Part shown: piece by piece, positions 1 to 6,899 of the stretch | Numbering within the stretch: position 1 is the stretch's first letter | Layout of the letters: each line of letters starts with the position of its first letter | Assembly (NCBI GenBank): GCA_003504855.1 | Contig: DNZD01000327.1 | Location: forward strand, 1 to 9,089 | Source: Cytophagales bacterium | GTDB lineage: Bacteria > Bacteroidota > Bacteroidia > Cytophagales > Cyclobacteriaceae | Length of the DNA: 9,089 bases | Direction of reading: 5' to 3' | Notes under the pieces: generated by a model | What the model saw: only the letters and a program-made list of their open reading frames with translations | Told to the model about the DNA's origin: nothing | Databases searched by the model: none | Position numbers and translations under genes: made by a program

Positions 1-342
1 GGCGCCTCCGGATACATTTTAAAGAATTTGCCACCGCACAAAATCCAGGAAGCCATCCGGGAGATCCATGCCGGGGGTTCACCCATGAGTGCACCCATCG
101 CGAGGATGGTGATCAACTCATTCCAACAGTCGTCGGTTGTTCCCAATGAAGCCATCAAACTGCTCACGTCGCGCGAGCAGGAACTGCTGCGCCTGCTGGC
201 TGATGGTTACCGCTACAAAGAGATTTCCGATAAGTTGTTTATTTCCATCAATACGATCCGATCACACATCCGGAACATTTACCGGAAATTGGAAGTACAG
301 AGCCGCATCGAGGCCATCAACAAAATCTATCCACACTCCTGA
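1..342 (+). CDS. NarL/FixJ-family response regulator, C-terminal part (5' truncated)
   Basis: This is the C-terminal 113 residues of a two-component response regulator; the reading frame is open through base 1, so the gene begins outside the window. The first residues, GASGYILK, match the end of a receiver (REC) domain, where the Lys of this motif is the conserved lysine near the phosphorylation site. A linker follows (about residues 10-53 of the visible part). Then comes a LuxR-type helix-turn-helix (about 55-110), with LTSREQELLRLLADG, KEISDKLFIS and NTIRSHIRNIYRKLEV as recognisable blocks. The family is phosphorylated by a sensor kinase and binds DNA as a dimer in the cytoplasm. An internal TTG at 28 could be taken as a start, but the receiver motif upstream argues against it. 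The partner kinase and the targets are not visible. The stop codon lies 3 bases from the stop of the convergent gene. Confidence 0.93.
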   Translation, partial: GASGYILKNLPPHKIQEAIREIHAGGSPMSAPIARMVINSFQQSSVVPNEAIKLLTSREQELLRLLADGYRYKEISDKLFISINTIRSHIRNIYRKLEVQSRIEAINKIYPHS

Positions 343-345
343 AGG

Positions 346-1308
346 TTACTGCATGGGAATAAACGGATACTTGGTGCCGAGAATCAAACCCATCTGCAAA
401 TAGGCACTGCGATCCTGCAAGCCGGGTCGCTGACCAAATTCGAAATAATAGCCGCCAACCCAGTATTTCCGACCCAGGCCAATCATTTTCCATCCCGCAC
501 GCCATCCCATCGAGGACTTGGTGAGCGTACCCTGACCGATTTGTGGTATGTACGTGGCTTTTAATTTGTCAACATAGTTGTCCATGGATACCGAAGAGTT
601 GACCAATACATCAACGTAAAAATTCCGGAAATAGCTGATAACTCCACCACCGCCCATGTTGGTGCGTTCCACAAACTTGCCAAATGAAATTCCGAAAGAA
701 AGATCACTGGTTTTCAGGTTAGTGAACATGCGGTCCGTGACCGGAAGTTGGGTGGTGGTACCCGTTTTCACCATCAACCACTTGTCGGACGTCTCAGGGG
801 TAATTGTCGTATTCCATGAATAGAACCCACCACGCAACGCAATGATCTTCCGTACCGGTCCACGCTTCTTGTAGACATCATAGTAGGTTGTCTGTTCGTT
901 GCCGGATATGGTCTGTCCCCGGAATTTTTCCACCCTGATTCGGCCCATTCCGATCTTGTCAAGGATATGAAGATTGAAGTTGGCATAGGTGGATCCCGAA
1001 CGCTTCATACCCTGGTATGAATCAGACATGAAGGGATCATTTCCATTGGTGTACTTGGAATCACCGTAACCCGCCGTAGTCATACCCGCGGTAAATGAAG
1101 CGTACTTCCCGACAAATCCATCAAGATTGAGACCGTATCCGTAGTTAAAATTGCCACCCCCCATTTCCATGTATCCGGGGGTCGTCGTCAGAATAGCCTT
1201 AGTCTGATAGTGGTATGGATTAAGTTTCTCCCTTTCCTCATCAGTGATTTTCTGGGCTACAGCCAACTGACAAAACAGGAGAAAGCCAAGGAGCAGTGTT
1301 CTTTTCAT
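346..1308 (-). CDS. Exported beta-rich protein, probable outer-membrane protein, function unknown
   Basis: The protein has 320 residues. I chose the ATG at 1306-1308 because it starts a clean signal peptide, MKRTLLLGFLLFCQLAVA, followed by Gln. The frame stays open upstream to 1440, but that 44-residue extension would bury the signal peptide and has no export character. The mature part is rich in Gly, Tyr, Phe, Thr and Asn with short alternating polar/hydrophobic stretches, for example around residues 55-80, 105-115, 200-212, 225-240 and 300-314. No obvious soluble domain is present. This composition suggests a beta-barrel in the outer membrane, but I do not recognise a named family. No Shine-Dalgarno precedes the start. 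The gene is divergent from the small exported protein at 1497 and converges on the response regulator. Regulation by that regulator is possible but unsupported. The coding frame is firm; the function is not. Confidence 0.8.
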   Translation of the reverse strand: MKRTLLLGFLLFCQLAVAQKITDEEREKLNPYHYQTKAILTTTPGYMEMGGGNFNYGYGLNLDGFVGKYASFTAGMTTAGYGDSKYTNGNDPFMSDSYQGMKRSGSTYANFNLHILDKIGMGRIRVEKFRGQTISGNEQTTYYDVYKKRGPVRKIIALRGGFYSWNTTITPETSDKWLMVKTGTTTQLPVTDRMFTNLKTSDLSFGISFGKFVERTNMGGGGVISYFRNFYVDVLVNSSVSMDNYVDKLKATYIPQIGQGTLTKSSMGWRAGWKMIGLGRKYWVGGYYFEFGQRPGLQDRSAYLQMGLILGTKYPFIPMQ

Positions 1309-1394
1309 GGTGAGTTTGGTTGGGTTTAAACAAACTTCCAGAATAGCCTGCCGGTCTTCAATCACCAAAGTATGCGATTTCATCACCCGGGATA

Positions 1395-1406
1395 GCATGA
1401 TCATGC
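1395..1406. other. 12-base perfect palindrome in the divergent intergenic region (possible operator)
   Basis: GCATGATCATGC reads the same on both strands. It sits 87 bases upstream of the minus-strand start at 1308 and 91 bases upstream of the plus-strand start at 1497, almost midway between the divergent genes. Such a position would suit an operator for a dimeric regulator acting on one or both genes. A perfect 12-base palindrome is expected about twice by chance in a window of this size, so the placement, not the palindrome alone, is what makes it notable. I found no clear Bacteroidota promoter pair (TTTG with TAnnTTTG) in 1309-1496 on either strand. Confidence 0.3.
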
Positions 1407-1496
1407 GATGAAGAAGGGCTCGCAGAAAATATGGCACCATCTATATGGAAATAGCCCATAACCTGCATCTCACAGAAAACCTAAATACAAAAGCCT

Positions 1497-1949
1497 ATGA
1501 AAACGATGATTACAATCTCCATCCACAACCTGTCGCGGATCGGCCTGATGGCACTGTTTGTGTTGCTGGCCAGCGGCGCGTATGCCCAACATGCTGAGCC
1601 AACCCGGGTAACAGTTACCGGACTGGTTAAATCTGACGATGGAAAACCTTTGCCCAATGTGAACGTCTGGCGCAAAGGCAGCCTGAATGAAGGCGCGGTT
1701 ACCGATCCCAATGGTCGGTTTACCTATCCGAAGCCGCTGGCCGCGGGCGAAGTACTCATCTTCAGCTTTGTCGGCATGGAACGCAAAGAATATGTAGTTC
1801 CTGCCGACTACCAGCAAGGCACCGTGATCGACATGGGGGTGGACCTCAATATGATTTCTGAACTCGTCGTCATCGGCGAACCCAGAATGACATCCGTCCA
1901 TAAAAGCAATGTCGGACTCTTCCGGAAACTTCGGGATGCATTTAAATAG
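1497..1949 (+). CDS. Small exported carboxypeptidase-regulatory-like (SusC N-terminal type) protein
   Basis: The protein has 150 residues. A signal peptide covers about residues 1-30, ends AYA and is followed by Gln. Residues 38-118 form a CarboxypepD_reg-like beta-sandwich domain: VTVTGLVKSDDGKPLPNVNV, then GAVTDPNGRFTY, then LIFSFVGMERKEYVV, then a hydrophobic strand ending in MGVDLNMISELVVIGEP. This is the order seen at the N terminus of SusC/RagA TonB-dependent receptors, including the ELVVIG block that in receptors precedes the plug. Here the protein stops soon afterwards with the basic tail LFRKLRDAFK, so there is no plug or barrel. It would act in the periplasm or at the outer membrane; its partner is unknown. 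A second Met at residue 4 is a possible alternative start. The gene has its own terminator directly downstream, so it is probably monocistronic. Confidence 0.88.
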   Translation: MKTMITISIHNLSRIGLMALFVLLASGAYAQHAEPTRVTVTGLVKSDDGKPLPNVNVWRKGSLNEGAVTDPNGRFTYPKPLAAGEVLIFSFVGMERKEYVVPADYQQGTVIDMGVDLNMISELVVIGEPRMTSVHKSNVGLFRKLRDAFK

Positions 1950-1967
1950 CGGGTTGGTTGTTTGGTC

Positions 1968-2006
1968 ATCTGCTGGCGTTGCGCGAGTGACGTCAGCAGA
2001 TTTTTT
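1968..2006 (+). terminator. Intrinsic terminator after the CarboxypepD_reg-like gene
   Basis: The left arm ATCTGCTGGCGT (1968-1979) pairs with ACGTCAGCAGAT (1990-2001) over 12 positions, with one G-U wobble in the RNA. The loop is 10 bases (1980-1989), and the right arm runs into six T (2001-2006). Stem length and T-tract both fit a Rho-independent terminator on the plus strand, 18 bases after the stop codon at 1949. Only 23 bases separate the T-tract from the next start codon at 2030. Confidence 0.88.
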
Positions 2007-2029
2007 CAACTGGCATTAATTCATGCGCG

Positions 2030-2722
2030 ATGCGATATCTCTTGTTCCTGTTTATGCTAATAGTTGGAGACCTGGCAGGGCAGGGGATAACCATTTCCTT
2101 TGACCACGCCGACAGCATTGCCCGTCTATACCCGGATCATTCCCTGGTGCAGATGAAAGCCCTGGCCGACAAACTCACGTCACCCCTGACCACAGAGACC
2201 GAAAAATTCAGGGCGATCTACATGTGGGTTTGCCTCAACATAGAGACGAACTATGACCTGTATGTGAAAGTAAAAAGTAAACGCTCCCGTCACCGCGAGG
2301 ATCCCCGTGCCTTGTCGTATTGGAACAAGAAGCATCGGTCATTGCTCATGCGTACCTTACTCAGCACCAATCAGACCATATGCACCGGCTATTCCTATTT
2401 GATTCGGGAATTGGCGCTCATGGCAGACATTCCCTGCGAAGTGGTGGATGGATACAGCCGCAATACCCGCATAGGGATTCGGGGAACCGCCATTCCCAAC
2501 CACTCCTGGAATGCCGTTCAGCTCAACGACCAATGGTACCTGTGCGACGCCACCTGGTCCAGCGGTATCATCGAGTCCAGCACCGGAAAGTTTATTCCCC
2601 GTTACAATGACGCCTGGTTTTTAGCTGATCCGCAGGTTTTCCTTCGTGATCACTTTCCCTCGGATACCATTTGGCTGCTTACGAAACAACATCCCACCCT
2701 CGATCAGTTTCTCGGGAGATAG
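2030..2722 (+). CDS. Exported transglutaminase-like (KY-type) cysteine protein
   Basis: The protein has 230 residues, with a signal peptide at about 1-17 (hydrophobic core LLFLFMLIV, ending LAG, then Gln). The rest is a transglutaminase-like fold. Cys118 lies in TICTGYSYLIRELA, His158 in PNHSWNAVQL and Asp173 in QWYLCDATW, giving the Cys-His-Asp triad in the expected order. The distal region, DAWFLADPQVFLRDHFPSD, with HFP near a closing WLL, resembles the kyphoscoliosis-peptidase (KY) subgroup. Members of this superfamily act as proteases, amidases or cross-linkers; the substrate here cannot be read. A triad this complete suggests an active enzyme in the periplasm or outside the cell. The ATG at 2030 gives the signal peptide; the nearby ATG at 2023 is out of frame. 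The start lies 23 bases after a terminator. The glycosidase-like gene follows after 43 bases and may share the transcript. Confidence 0.88.
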   Translation: MRYLLFLFMLIVGDLAGQGITISFDHADSIARLYPDHSLVQMKALADKLTSPLTTETEKFRAIYMWVCLNIETNYDLYVKVKSKRSRHREDPRALSYWNKKHRSLLMRTLLSTNQTICTGYSYLIRELALMADIPCEVVDGYSRNTRIGIRGTAIPNHSWNAVQLNDQWYLCDATWSSGIIESSTGKFIPRYNDAWFLADPQVFLRDHFPSDTIWLLTKQHPTLDQFLGR

Positions 2723-2765
2723 TGATACCGGGTTTTTCACTATTTTCAGGTTCAAACCTGACCCT

Positions 2766-4199
2766 GTGAAGACCAAACGATTACTGATCCTTGGATTTAT
2801 TTTAATCATATACACCGGACACGCCCAGACCTTCCACAGCAACAACACAGAACTAAACGAGTCTTTTGTTTGGGCTCGCAATAAGGCCTTGTCTTTCGCA
2901 CACAACAGCGGCGACCCTGTAGGCATGTGGTACGAGGCGGCCTTGCCCAACCGCGAAGCGTTCTGTATGCGGGATGTGTCACATCAGGCTATAGGCGCAG
3001 AGATTCTCGGATTGGGGAAACACAACCTCAACATGTTTATCAAATTCGCTTCGAACATCAGCACTCAACGGGATTACTGCTCGTATTGGGAAATCAATCG
3101 CTACAACAAACCTGCGCCGGTTGACTATACCAGCGACAAAGACTTCTGGTATAACCTGCCTGCCAATTTTGACATCGTCTACAATGCCTATCGCCTGTAT
3201 GAGTGGACGGGCGATGTTACCTACCTCAACCATCCGGCCTTTCGGAATTTCTATTCGCTGAGCATGAATGAATATGTGCATCATTGGCAACTCGGCTACG
3301 ACCAGGTGTTGGGACGCAAGCGGGAGCTTCACAACGAAGCGTCCAAACGCTTCGGCATCAACCGGGGCATTCCAACCTACAACGAGGGAGGGCGTGGTGA
3401 AACCAAATTGGGAATCGATATGACTGCCCCTTTGGTGGCCGCCTATCGTGCGTATGCCGCCATACTCAACCTGACGCACCGCGAAAACGAAGCACTCATC
3501 ATGGAAGAACGTGCCCGTCGTACCGCACAGATCCTCGAATACTTTTGGTGGGATCAGCAAAAGAAAGAGTATAAGTCCGTGCAGTACATGGATGGCACCT
3601 TCGACTACTTCATGGTGGGCGATAACCAGGCCTTTTTACAATATCCTATTTACTTTGGAGCCTTTCAGGATCCGTCGCGCATCAGGCAAATTGTCGACAC
3701 CTATCGTGAAAAATATCCACAGATCATTGTTGAACTCAAATCTTACCTACCCATTATCTTCTTTGAAAACGGTGAATCATCGCTGGCCAGCCGGATGATC
3801 ATAGAGTTGTGCCAACCCGACAACAAACGTCGCGATTATCCGGAAAACTCCTTCACCATCATGGAGCACATCACCCGTGGACTGATGGGTATCAACGTGA
3901 TGGCATCTACCAATACGATTTCAACACAATCGCGGCTTGCTCAGCGTGACGACTGGGCCGAGTTGAATGATGTCCCCGCATTGGGGGGAAAGATCTCAGT
4001 GCGGCATGATGGCGCCGGCACTACCTTTACCAATCATTTGCAAAAGCCTGTGAATTGGAAGGCAATCATTGCTGGCCAACATGATTACCTGGTTGTGAAT
4101 GGCACCAAGACCAGGACAGAACACGATGAGAATGGCAATGCATTTGTGGTGCTTACGATTGGCAGCCATCAAACCGGTAAGGTGGCTATTGCTGAATAG
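2766..4199 (+). CDS. Exported six-hairpin (alpha/alpha)6-barrel glycosidase-like protein, GTG start
   Basis: The protein has 477 residues if translation starts at the GTG at 2766-2768, which begins the signal peptide (M)KTKRLLILGFILIIYTGHA followed by Gln. The same frame can be read from an ATG at 2646, but that would overlap the preceding gene by 77 bases and bury the signal peptide. The body is helical with the spacing of a six-hairpin glycosidase. Recognisable blocks are REAFCMRDVSHQAIGAEIL (63-81), QRDYCSYWEINRY (101-113), a WYNLPANFDIVYNAYRLYEW stretch (128-147), PTYNEGGRGETKLGIDMT (203-220) and EYFWWDQQ (258-265). A shorter C-terminal section (about 405-477) looks like a beta-rich cap. 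Acidic residues near MRD (68-70) and NEGGRGE (206-212) are candidates for the active site, by analogy only. It probably cleaves a glycan outside the cytoplasm; the CAZy family and substrate are not readable. No SusC/SusD pair adjoins it. Confidence 0.75.
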   Translation: MKTKRLLILGFILIIYTGHAQTFHSNNTELNESFVWARNKALSFAHNSGDPVGMWYEAALPNREAFCMRDVSHQAIGAEILGLGKHNLNMFIKFASNISTQRDYCSYWEINRYNKPAPVDYTSDKDFWYNLPANFDIVYNAYRLYEWTGDVTYLNHPAFRNFYSLSMNEYVHHWQLGYDQVLGRKRELHNEASKRFGINRGIPTYNEGGRGETKLGIDMTAPLVAAYRAYAAILNLTHRENEALIMEERARRTAQILEYFWWDQQKKEYKSVQYMDGTFDYFMVGDNQAFLQYPIYFGAFQDPSRIRQIVDTYREKYPQIIVELKSYLPIIFFENGESSLASRMIIELCQPDNKRRDYPENSFTIMEHITRGLMGINVMASTNTISTQSRLAQRDDWAELNDVPALGGKISVRHDGAGTTFTNHLQKPVNWKAIIAGQHDYLVVNGTKTRTEHDENGNAFVVLTIGSHQTGKVAIAE

Positions 4200-4262
4200 A
4201 ACAAATCATACACGTCACCCGGTATGGATATTTATTTAGGTTGTAATTGATGCAAACTCCTT

Positions 4263-5195
4263 ATGAGATACATTGTCACACTGATGTTGTTATTCACCGT
4301 TGAGACAGTTGTTGGTCAGACGTATCAGGCAATCATTGACGAAGCATTTAGCTATTATGAAAAACAGGCTTACCAGCTGGCCGTTAAAGGATATCGCAAT
4401 GCATTCAAGGTCCGGCAGGACAATCCAGGTGATTTGTACAACGCCGGTTGTGCCGCCGCCCTCGCGGGCGACTCGAAGCAGGCATTTATCTGGTTGAACC
4501 AGGCGATCAGCAAGGGATGGGCCAACCTTGATCACCTGCAATCAGATACCGACCTTACCTCATTACACAATTCAAAAGACTGGGATGAGCTGGTAGCCTT
4601 TGCCAGGAGGGAGGTGGACCGTATCGAGGCCAACTATAACAAGCCCTTACAGAAAGAGTTACTCCAGATATTCAAAGAAGATCAATCTGTGCGCTTCGCG
4701 TACATCGAGGCGCAAAACAAATATGGATTCAAGAGCCGGCCGGTTGACAGCCTGTCGAAAGTGGTCATGCACATCGATAGCGTGAACCTGAAAAAAGTTA
4801 AAGCCATATTGGATCAATATGGATGGGTCGGACCCAAGGTGGTCGGAGGTCAGGCCAGCCAGGCACTGTTTTTGGTGATACAACATTCTGACCTTGCTTC
4901 CCAGCAGAAATACCTGCCCTTGATGCGTGAAGCCGTTAAGCGCGGCGATGCAATGGGGTCTGCGTTGGCATTACTTGAGGACCGCGTTGCTTTAGGGGAA
5001 GGAAGAAAGCAGACTTATGGAAGCCAGATCGGACGGGACGAAAAATCCGGCAAGTTTTATGTGTTGCCCCTCGAGGACCCTGACCATGTGGATGAGCGTC
5101 GTGAGAAAGTTGGTCTGGGCAAATTGGCTGACTATGTCAAGCGCTGGGACATTGAATGGAATGTCGAAGAATACAAGAAGCAGACCAACAAGTAG
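4263..5195 (+). CDS. Exported TPR and DUF6624 domain protein
   Basis: The protein has 310 residues. A signal peptide at about 1-18 (MRYIVTLMLLFTVETVVG) is followed by Gln. Residues 20-120 are helical with TPR character: a YYEKQAYQLAVKGYRNAF helix pair, then DLYNAGCAAALAGDSKQAF, then the LNQAISKGW pattern. Residues 125-295 match what I know of DUF6624: DQYGWVG (184-190), QHSD (207-210), DR (240-241), KQTYGSQ (249-255) and VDERREKVGL (276-285). These conserved polar blocks could form a functional site, but no activity is established for the domain. TPRs usually hold partner proteins, so a periplasmic scaffold or sensor role is a guess. It lies 63 bases after the glycosidase-like gene and 98 bases before lemA, on the same strand. 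I see no terminator on either side, so membership in a longer transcript is open. Confidence 0.85.
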   Translation: MRYIVTLMLLFTVETVVGQTYQAIIDEAFSYYEKQAYQLAVKGYRNAFKVRQDNPGDLYNAGCAAALAGDSKQAFIWLNQAISKGWANLDHLQSDTDLTSLHNSKDWDELVAFARREVDRIEANYNKPLQKELLQIFKEDQSVRFAYIEAQNKYGFKSRPVDSLSKVVMHIDSVNLKKVKAILDQYGWVGPKVVGGQASQALFLVIQHSDLASQQKYLPLMREAVKRGDAMGSALALLEDRVALGEGRKQTYGSQIGRDEKSGKFYVLPLEDPDHVDERREKVGLGKLADYVKRWDIEWNVEEYKKQTNK

Positions 5196-5293
5196 GACTC
5201 GGGTCACTTTTCCCGGCAGGTCCTTTGTTCTTCAACAACCGTTGCAATCCGTATTCCCGGATTTTATTATATTAACAGCTAACTCTAACCACT

Positions 5294-5848
5294 ATGATTT
5301 TCCTCATTATCATTGGCGTTGTTGTCGTGCTTGGCGTAGCAACGTACAATAATCTCATCGGCTCGAGAAATGCAGTAGAAACTGCTTTTGGCAGCATCGA
5401 CTCCATGCTGAAAAAGCGCTACGACCTTATCCCAAATCTGGTTGAGACTGCGAAAGCCTATATGAAGCACGAGTCAGCCACCCTGACCTCACTCACCGAA
5501 CTTCGCACCAAAGCCATTTCCGGTACCGCGACATCTGACGAAAAAGTCGGACTCGAGAACCAATTGTCCACGGCCGTGCGCAGCATTCTCGTAGCATCAG
5601 AAAACTACCCCGACCTCAAGGCCAGCGAACAGTTCACCATGTTACAGCGAAGCTGGAATGAAGTGGAGGAACAAATTTCGGCTGCCCGCAGGGCCTACAA
5701 CTCCGCGGTAACGCAGTACAACAATGCGGTTGAGAAGTTTCCTTCCAATCTCTTCGCTTCTATGTTCGGACACAAACGCAAACAGGTATTTGAAATACCG
5801 GAGACAGAACGTCAGAACATCAGCGCCAAGAACCTCTTCCAAAACTAG
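5294..5848 (+). CDS. lemA: LemA family protein
   Basis: The protein has 184 residues, the usual length for LemA. An N-terminal hydrophobic segment (about 1-17, MIFLIIIGVVVVLGVAT) anchors it in the inner membrane. The LemA signature follows directly: YNNLIGSRNAVETAFGSID, then KKRYDLIPNLVETAKAYMKH and ESATL. The rest is predicted to be long helices (about 20-155), including SWNEVEEQISAARRAYN and AVTQYNNAVEKFPSN, which matches the helical-bundle architecture of the family. The C-terminal EIPETERQNISAKNLFQN resembles the conserved tail of many members. The molecular function of LemA is not established. The DUF3137 gene begins 5 bases after the stop, a pairing that recurs in many bacteria, so the two products probably act together at the inner membrane. 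No TPM-domain protein, another common LemA neighbour, is present here. No Shine-Dalgarno precedes the start. Confidence 0.96.
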   Translation: MIFLIIIGVVVVLGVATYNNLIGSRNAVETAFGSIDSMLKKRYDLIPNLVETAKAYMKHESATLTSLTELRTKAISGTATSDEKVGLENQLSTAVRSILVASENYPDLKASEQFTMLQRSWNEVEEQISAARRAYNSAVTQYNNAVEKFPSNLFASMFGHKRKQVFEIPETERQNISAKNLFQN

Positions 5849-5853
5849 CCGAT

Positions 5854-6891
5854 ATGAAATCCAGCGCTGACTTCCAGACCTTCTACAAGGCCAGCTTACT
5901 TCCCGTGCTTGAAACATTGGAAGCCGAGCGCAAGAAACTCATCAAACCCATTTACCTGTTTGTACTGGCCGTTGTGGTGCTTATCCTGGTACAGGTTGTC
6001 ATCGCGATGGTTTCGGATGAGCCGGCTGTGCCCGTTGAGGTAATTACCAATCAGGGTCCTCAGCCTGCCACAGGCGGATCCGTCTCTTCGGGTATCTTCA
6101 ACACTATTTTGTTGGGCGCCGGGGCAGGTGCATTGGGCTATTTCTTCTGGTTTCTGCCCAAGCGCCGGGGACTTCGCAACCGCTATAAAAACGATGTCAT
6201 CGGAGGAATGGTGAAGTTCGTGGATTCCAGCCTCACGTACCAGCCACAATCCGGGATCACCCGTGATGAATATATGCAGAGCGGGATCTTTACCACCGGC
6301 GGCGACCGCTATCATTGTGAAGATCTTGTGAGCGGAACCCTGGGCAGCACCGCCATACGCTTCTCCGAAGTTCATTGTGAAGAGAAGCACACCACGTACC
6401 GGGATGGAAAGCACCATACTGAGTATCGGACACTCTTCCGGGGAATCCTCTTCGCTGCGGATTTTAACAAGCACTTCAAAGGACGGACGGTTGTACTGAC
6501 TGACCAGGCAGAAAGAGCCTTGGGCAGTCTGGGCACGATGTTCCAGAAAATGAATGTCATGCGTGACGGATTGATCAAAATGGATAATGTTGATTTTGAG
6601 AAAGGTTTTGCCGTGTACGGCACCGATCCGGTGGAAGCTAATTACATCCTTTCACCCGCGCTGATGGAGCGCATCCTCAACTTCAAGCAACGGTCCGGAA
6701 ACATTCAATTGTCATTCAGCAATGCCAATGTGTACATCTCCATTCCAGTCAGGGAAAACCTGTTCGAGCCCAGAATATTCAGTGATATGACCGAGTCCAA
6801 ATCACTTGAACGTTACTTCGACTTTCTGCAGATGATCACCGGCATCGTTGAGGAACTCAATCTCAATACACGGATATGGACGAAGGAATAG
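5854..6891 (+). CDS. DUF3137 membrane protein, LemA partner
   Basis: The protein has 345 residues. A short N-terminal helical segment with charged residues (MKSSADFQTFYKASLLPVLE) precedes transmembrane helix 1 at about 33-52 (IYLFVLAVVVLILVQVVIAM). A loop of roughly 28 residues follows, rich in Val, Pro, Gly and Ser, and then transmembrane helix 2 at about 81-101 (IFNTILLGAGAGALGYFFWF). The remaining 240 residues are a soluble domain matching DUF3137: YMQSGIFTTGGDRYHCEDLV, GTLGSTAIRFSEVHCEEK, then LFRGILFAADFNKHFKGRTV, then KGFAVYGTDPVEANYILSPA. Positive residues after helix 2 (PKRRGLRNRYK) suggest that the large domain faces the cytoplasm. No enzymatic motif is visible. The start lies 5 bases after lemA, so the two are very likely co-transcribed and perhaps translationally coupled. 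The family has no assigned function. Confidence 0.92.
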   Translation: MKSSADFQTFYKASLLPVLETLEAERKKLIKPIYLFVLAVVVLILVQVVIAMVSDEPAVPVEVITNQGPQPATGGSVSSGIFNTILLGAGAGALGYFFWFLPKRRGLRNRYKNDVIGGMVKFVDSSLTYQPQSGITRDEYMQSGIFTTGGDRYHCEDLVSGTLGSTAIRFSEVHCEEKHTTYRDGKHHTEYRTLFRGILFAADFNKHFKGRTVVLTDQAERALGSLGTMFQKMNVMRDGLIKMDNVDFEKGFAVYGTDPVEANYILSPALMERILNFKQRSGNIQLSFSNANVYISIPVRENLFEPRIFSDMTESKSLERYFDFLQMITGIVEELNLNTRIWTKE

Positions 6892-6899
6892 GAGGGGAG

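Noticed and set aside
1360..1380. Possible Bacteroidota -7 element for the minus-strand gene (TACTTTG on the minus strand)
   Set aside because: It is one base short of TAnnTTTG, and no TTTG element lies at the right distance upstream.
1309..1440. N-terminal extension of the minus-strand outer-membrane gene back to 1440
   Set aside because: It would place 44 residues before a clean signal peptide and cover most of the divergent promoter region, including the palindrome.
1470..2009. A 179-residue minus-strand reading frame opposite the CarboxypepD_reg-like gene
   Set aside because: It runs antisense to a well-supported gene and across its terminator, has no recognisable domain, and its composition looks like a shadow frame.
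2979..3560. A 193-residue minus-strand reading frame inside the glycosidase-like gene
   Set aside because: It is fully antisense to a gene with family-like motifs and shows no domain or export signal of its own.
2030..4199. A polysaccharide utilisation locus centred on the glycosidase-like gene
   Set aside because: There is no SusD, no full TonB-dependent receptor and no hybrid two-component or sigma/anti-sigma pair in the window.
5196..5230. Possible terminator after the DUF6624 gene (CGGG and CCCG around an 8-base loop)
   Set aside because: The stem is only 4 base pairs and no T-run follows, so it cannot be supported as an intrinsic terminator.
5896..6474. A 192-residue minus-strand reading frame inside the DUF3137 gene
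   Set aside because: It lies antisense to a confidently identified gene and has no recognisable motif.
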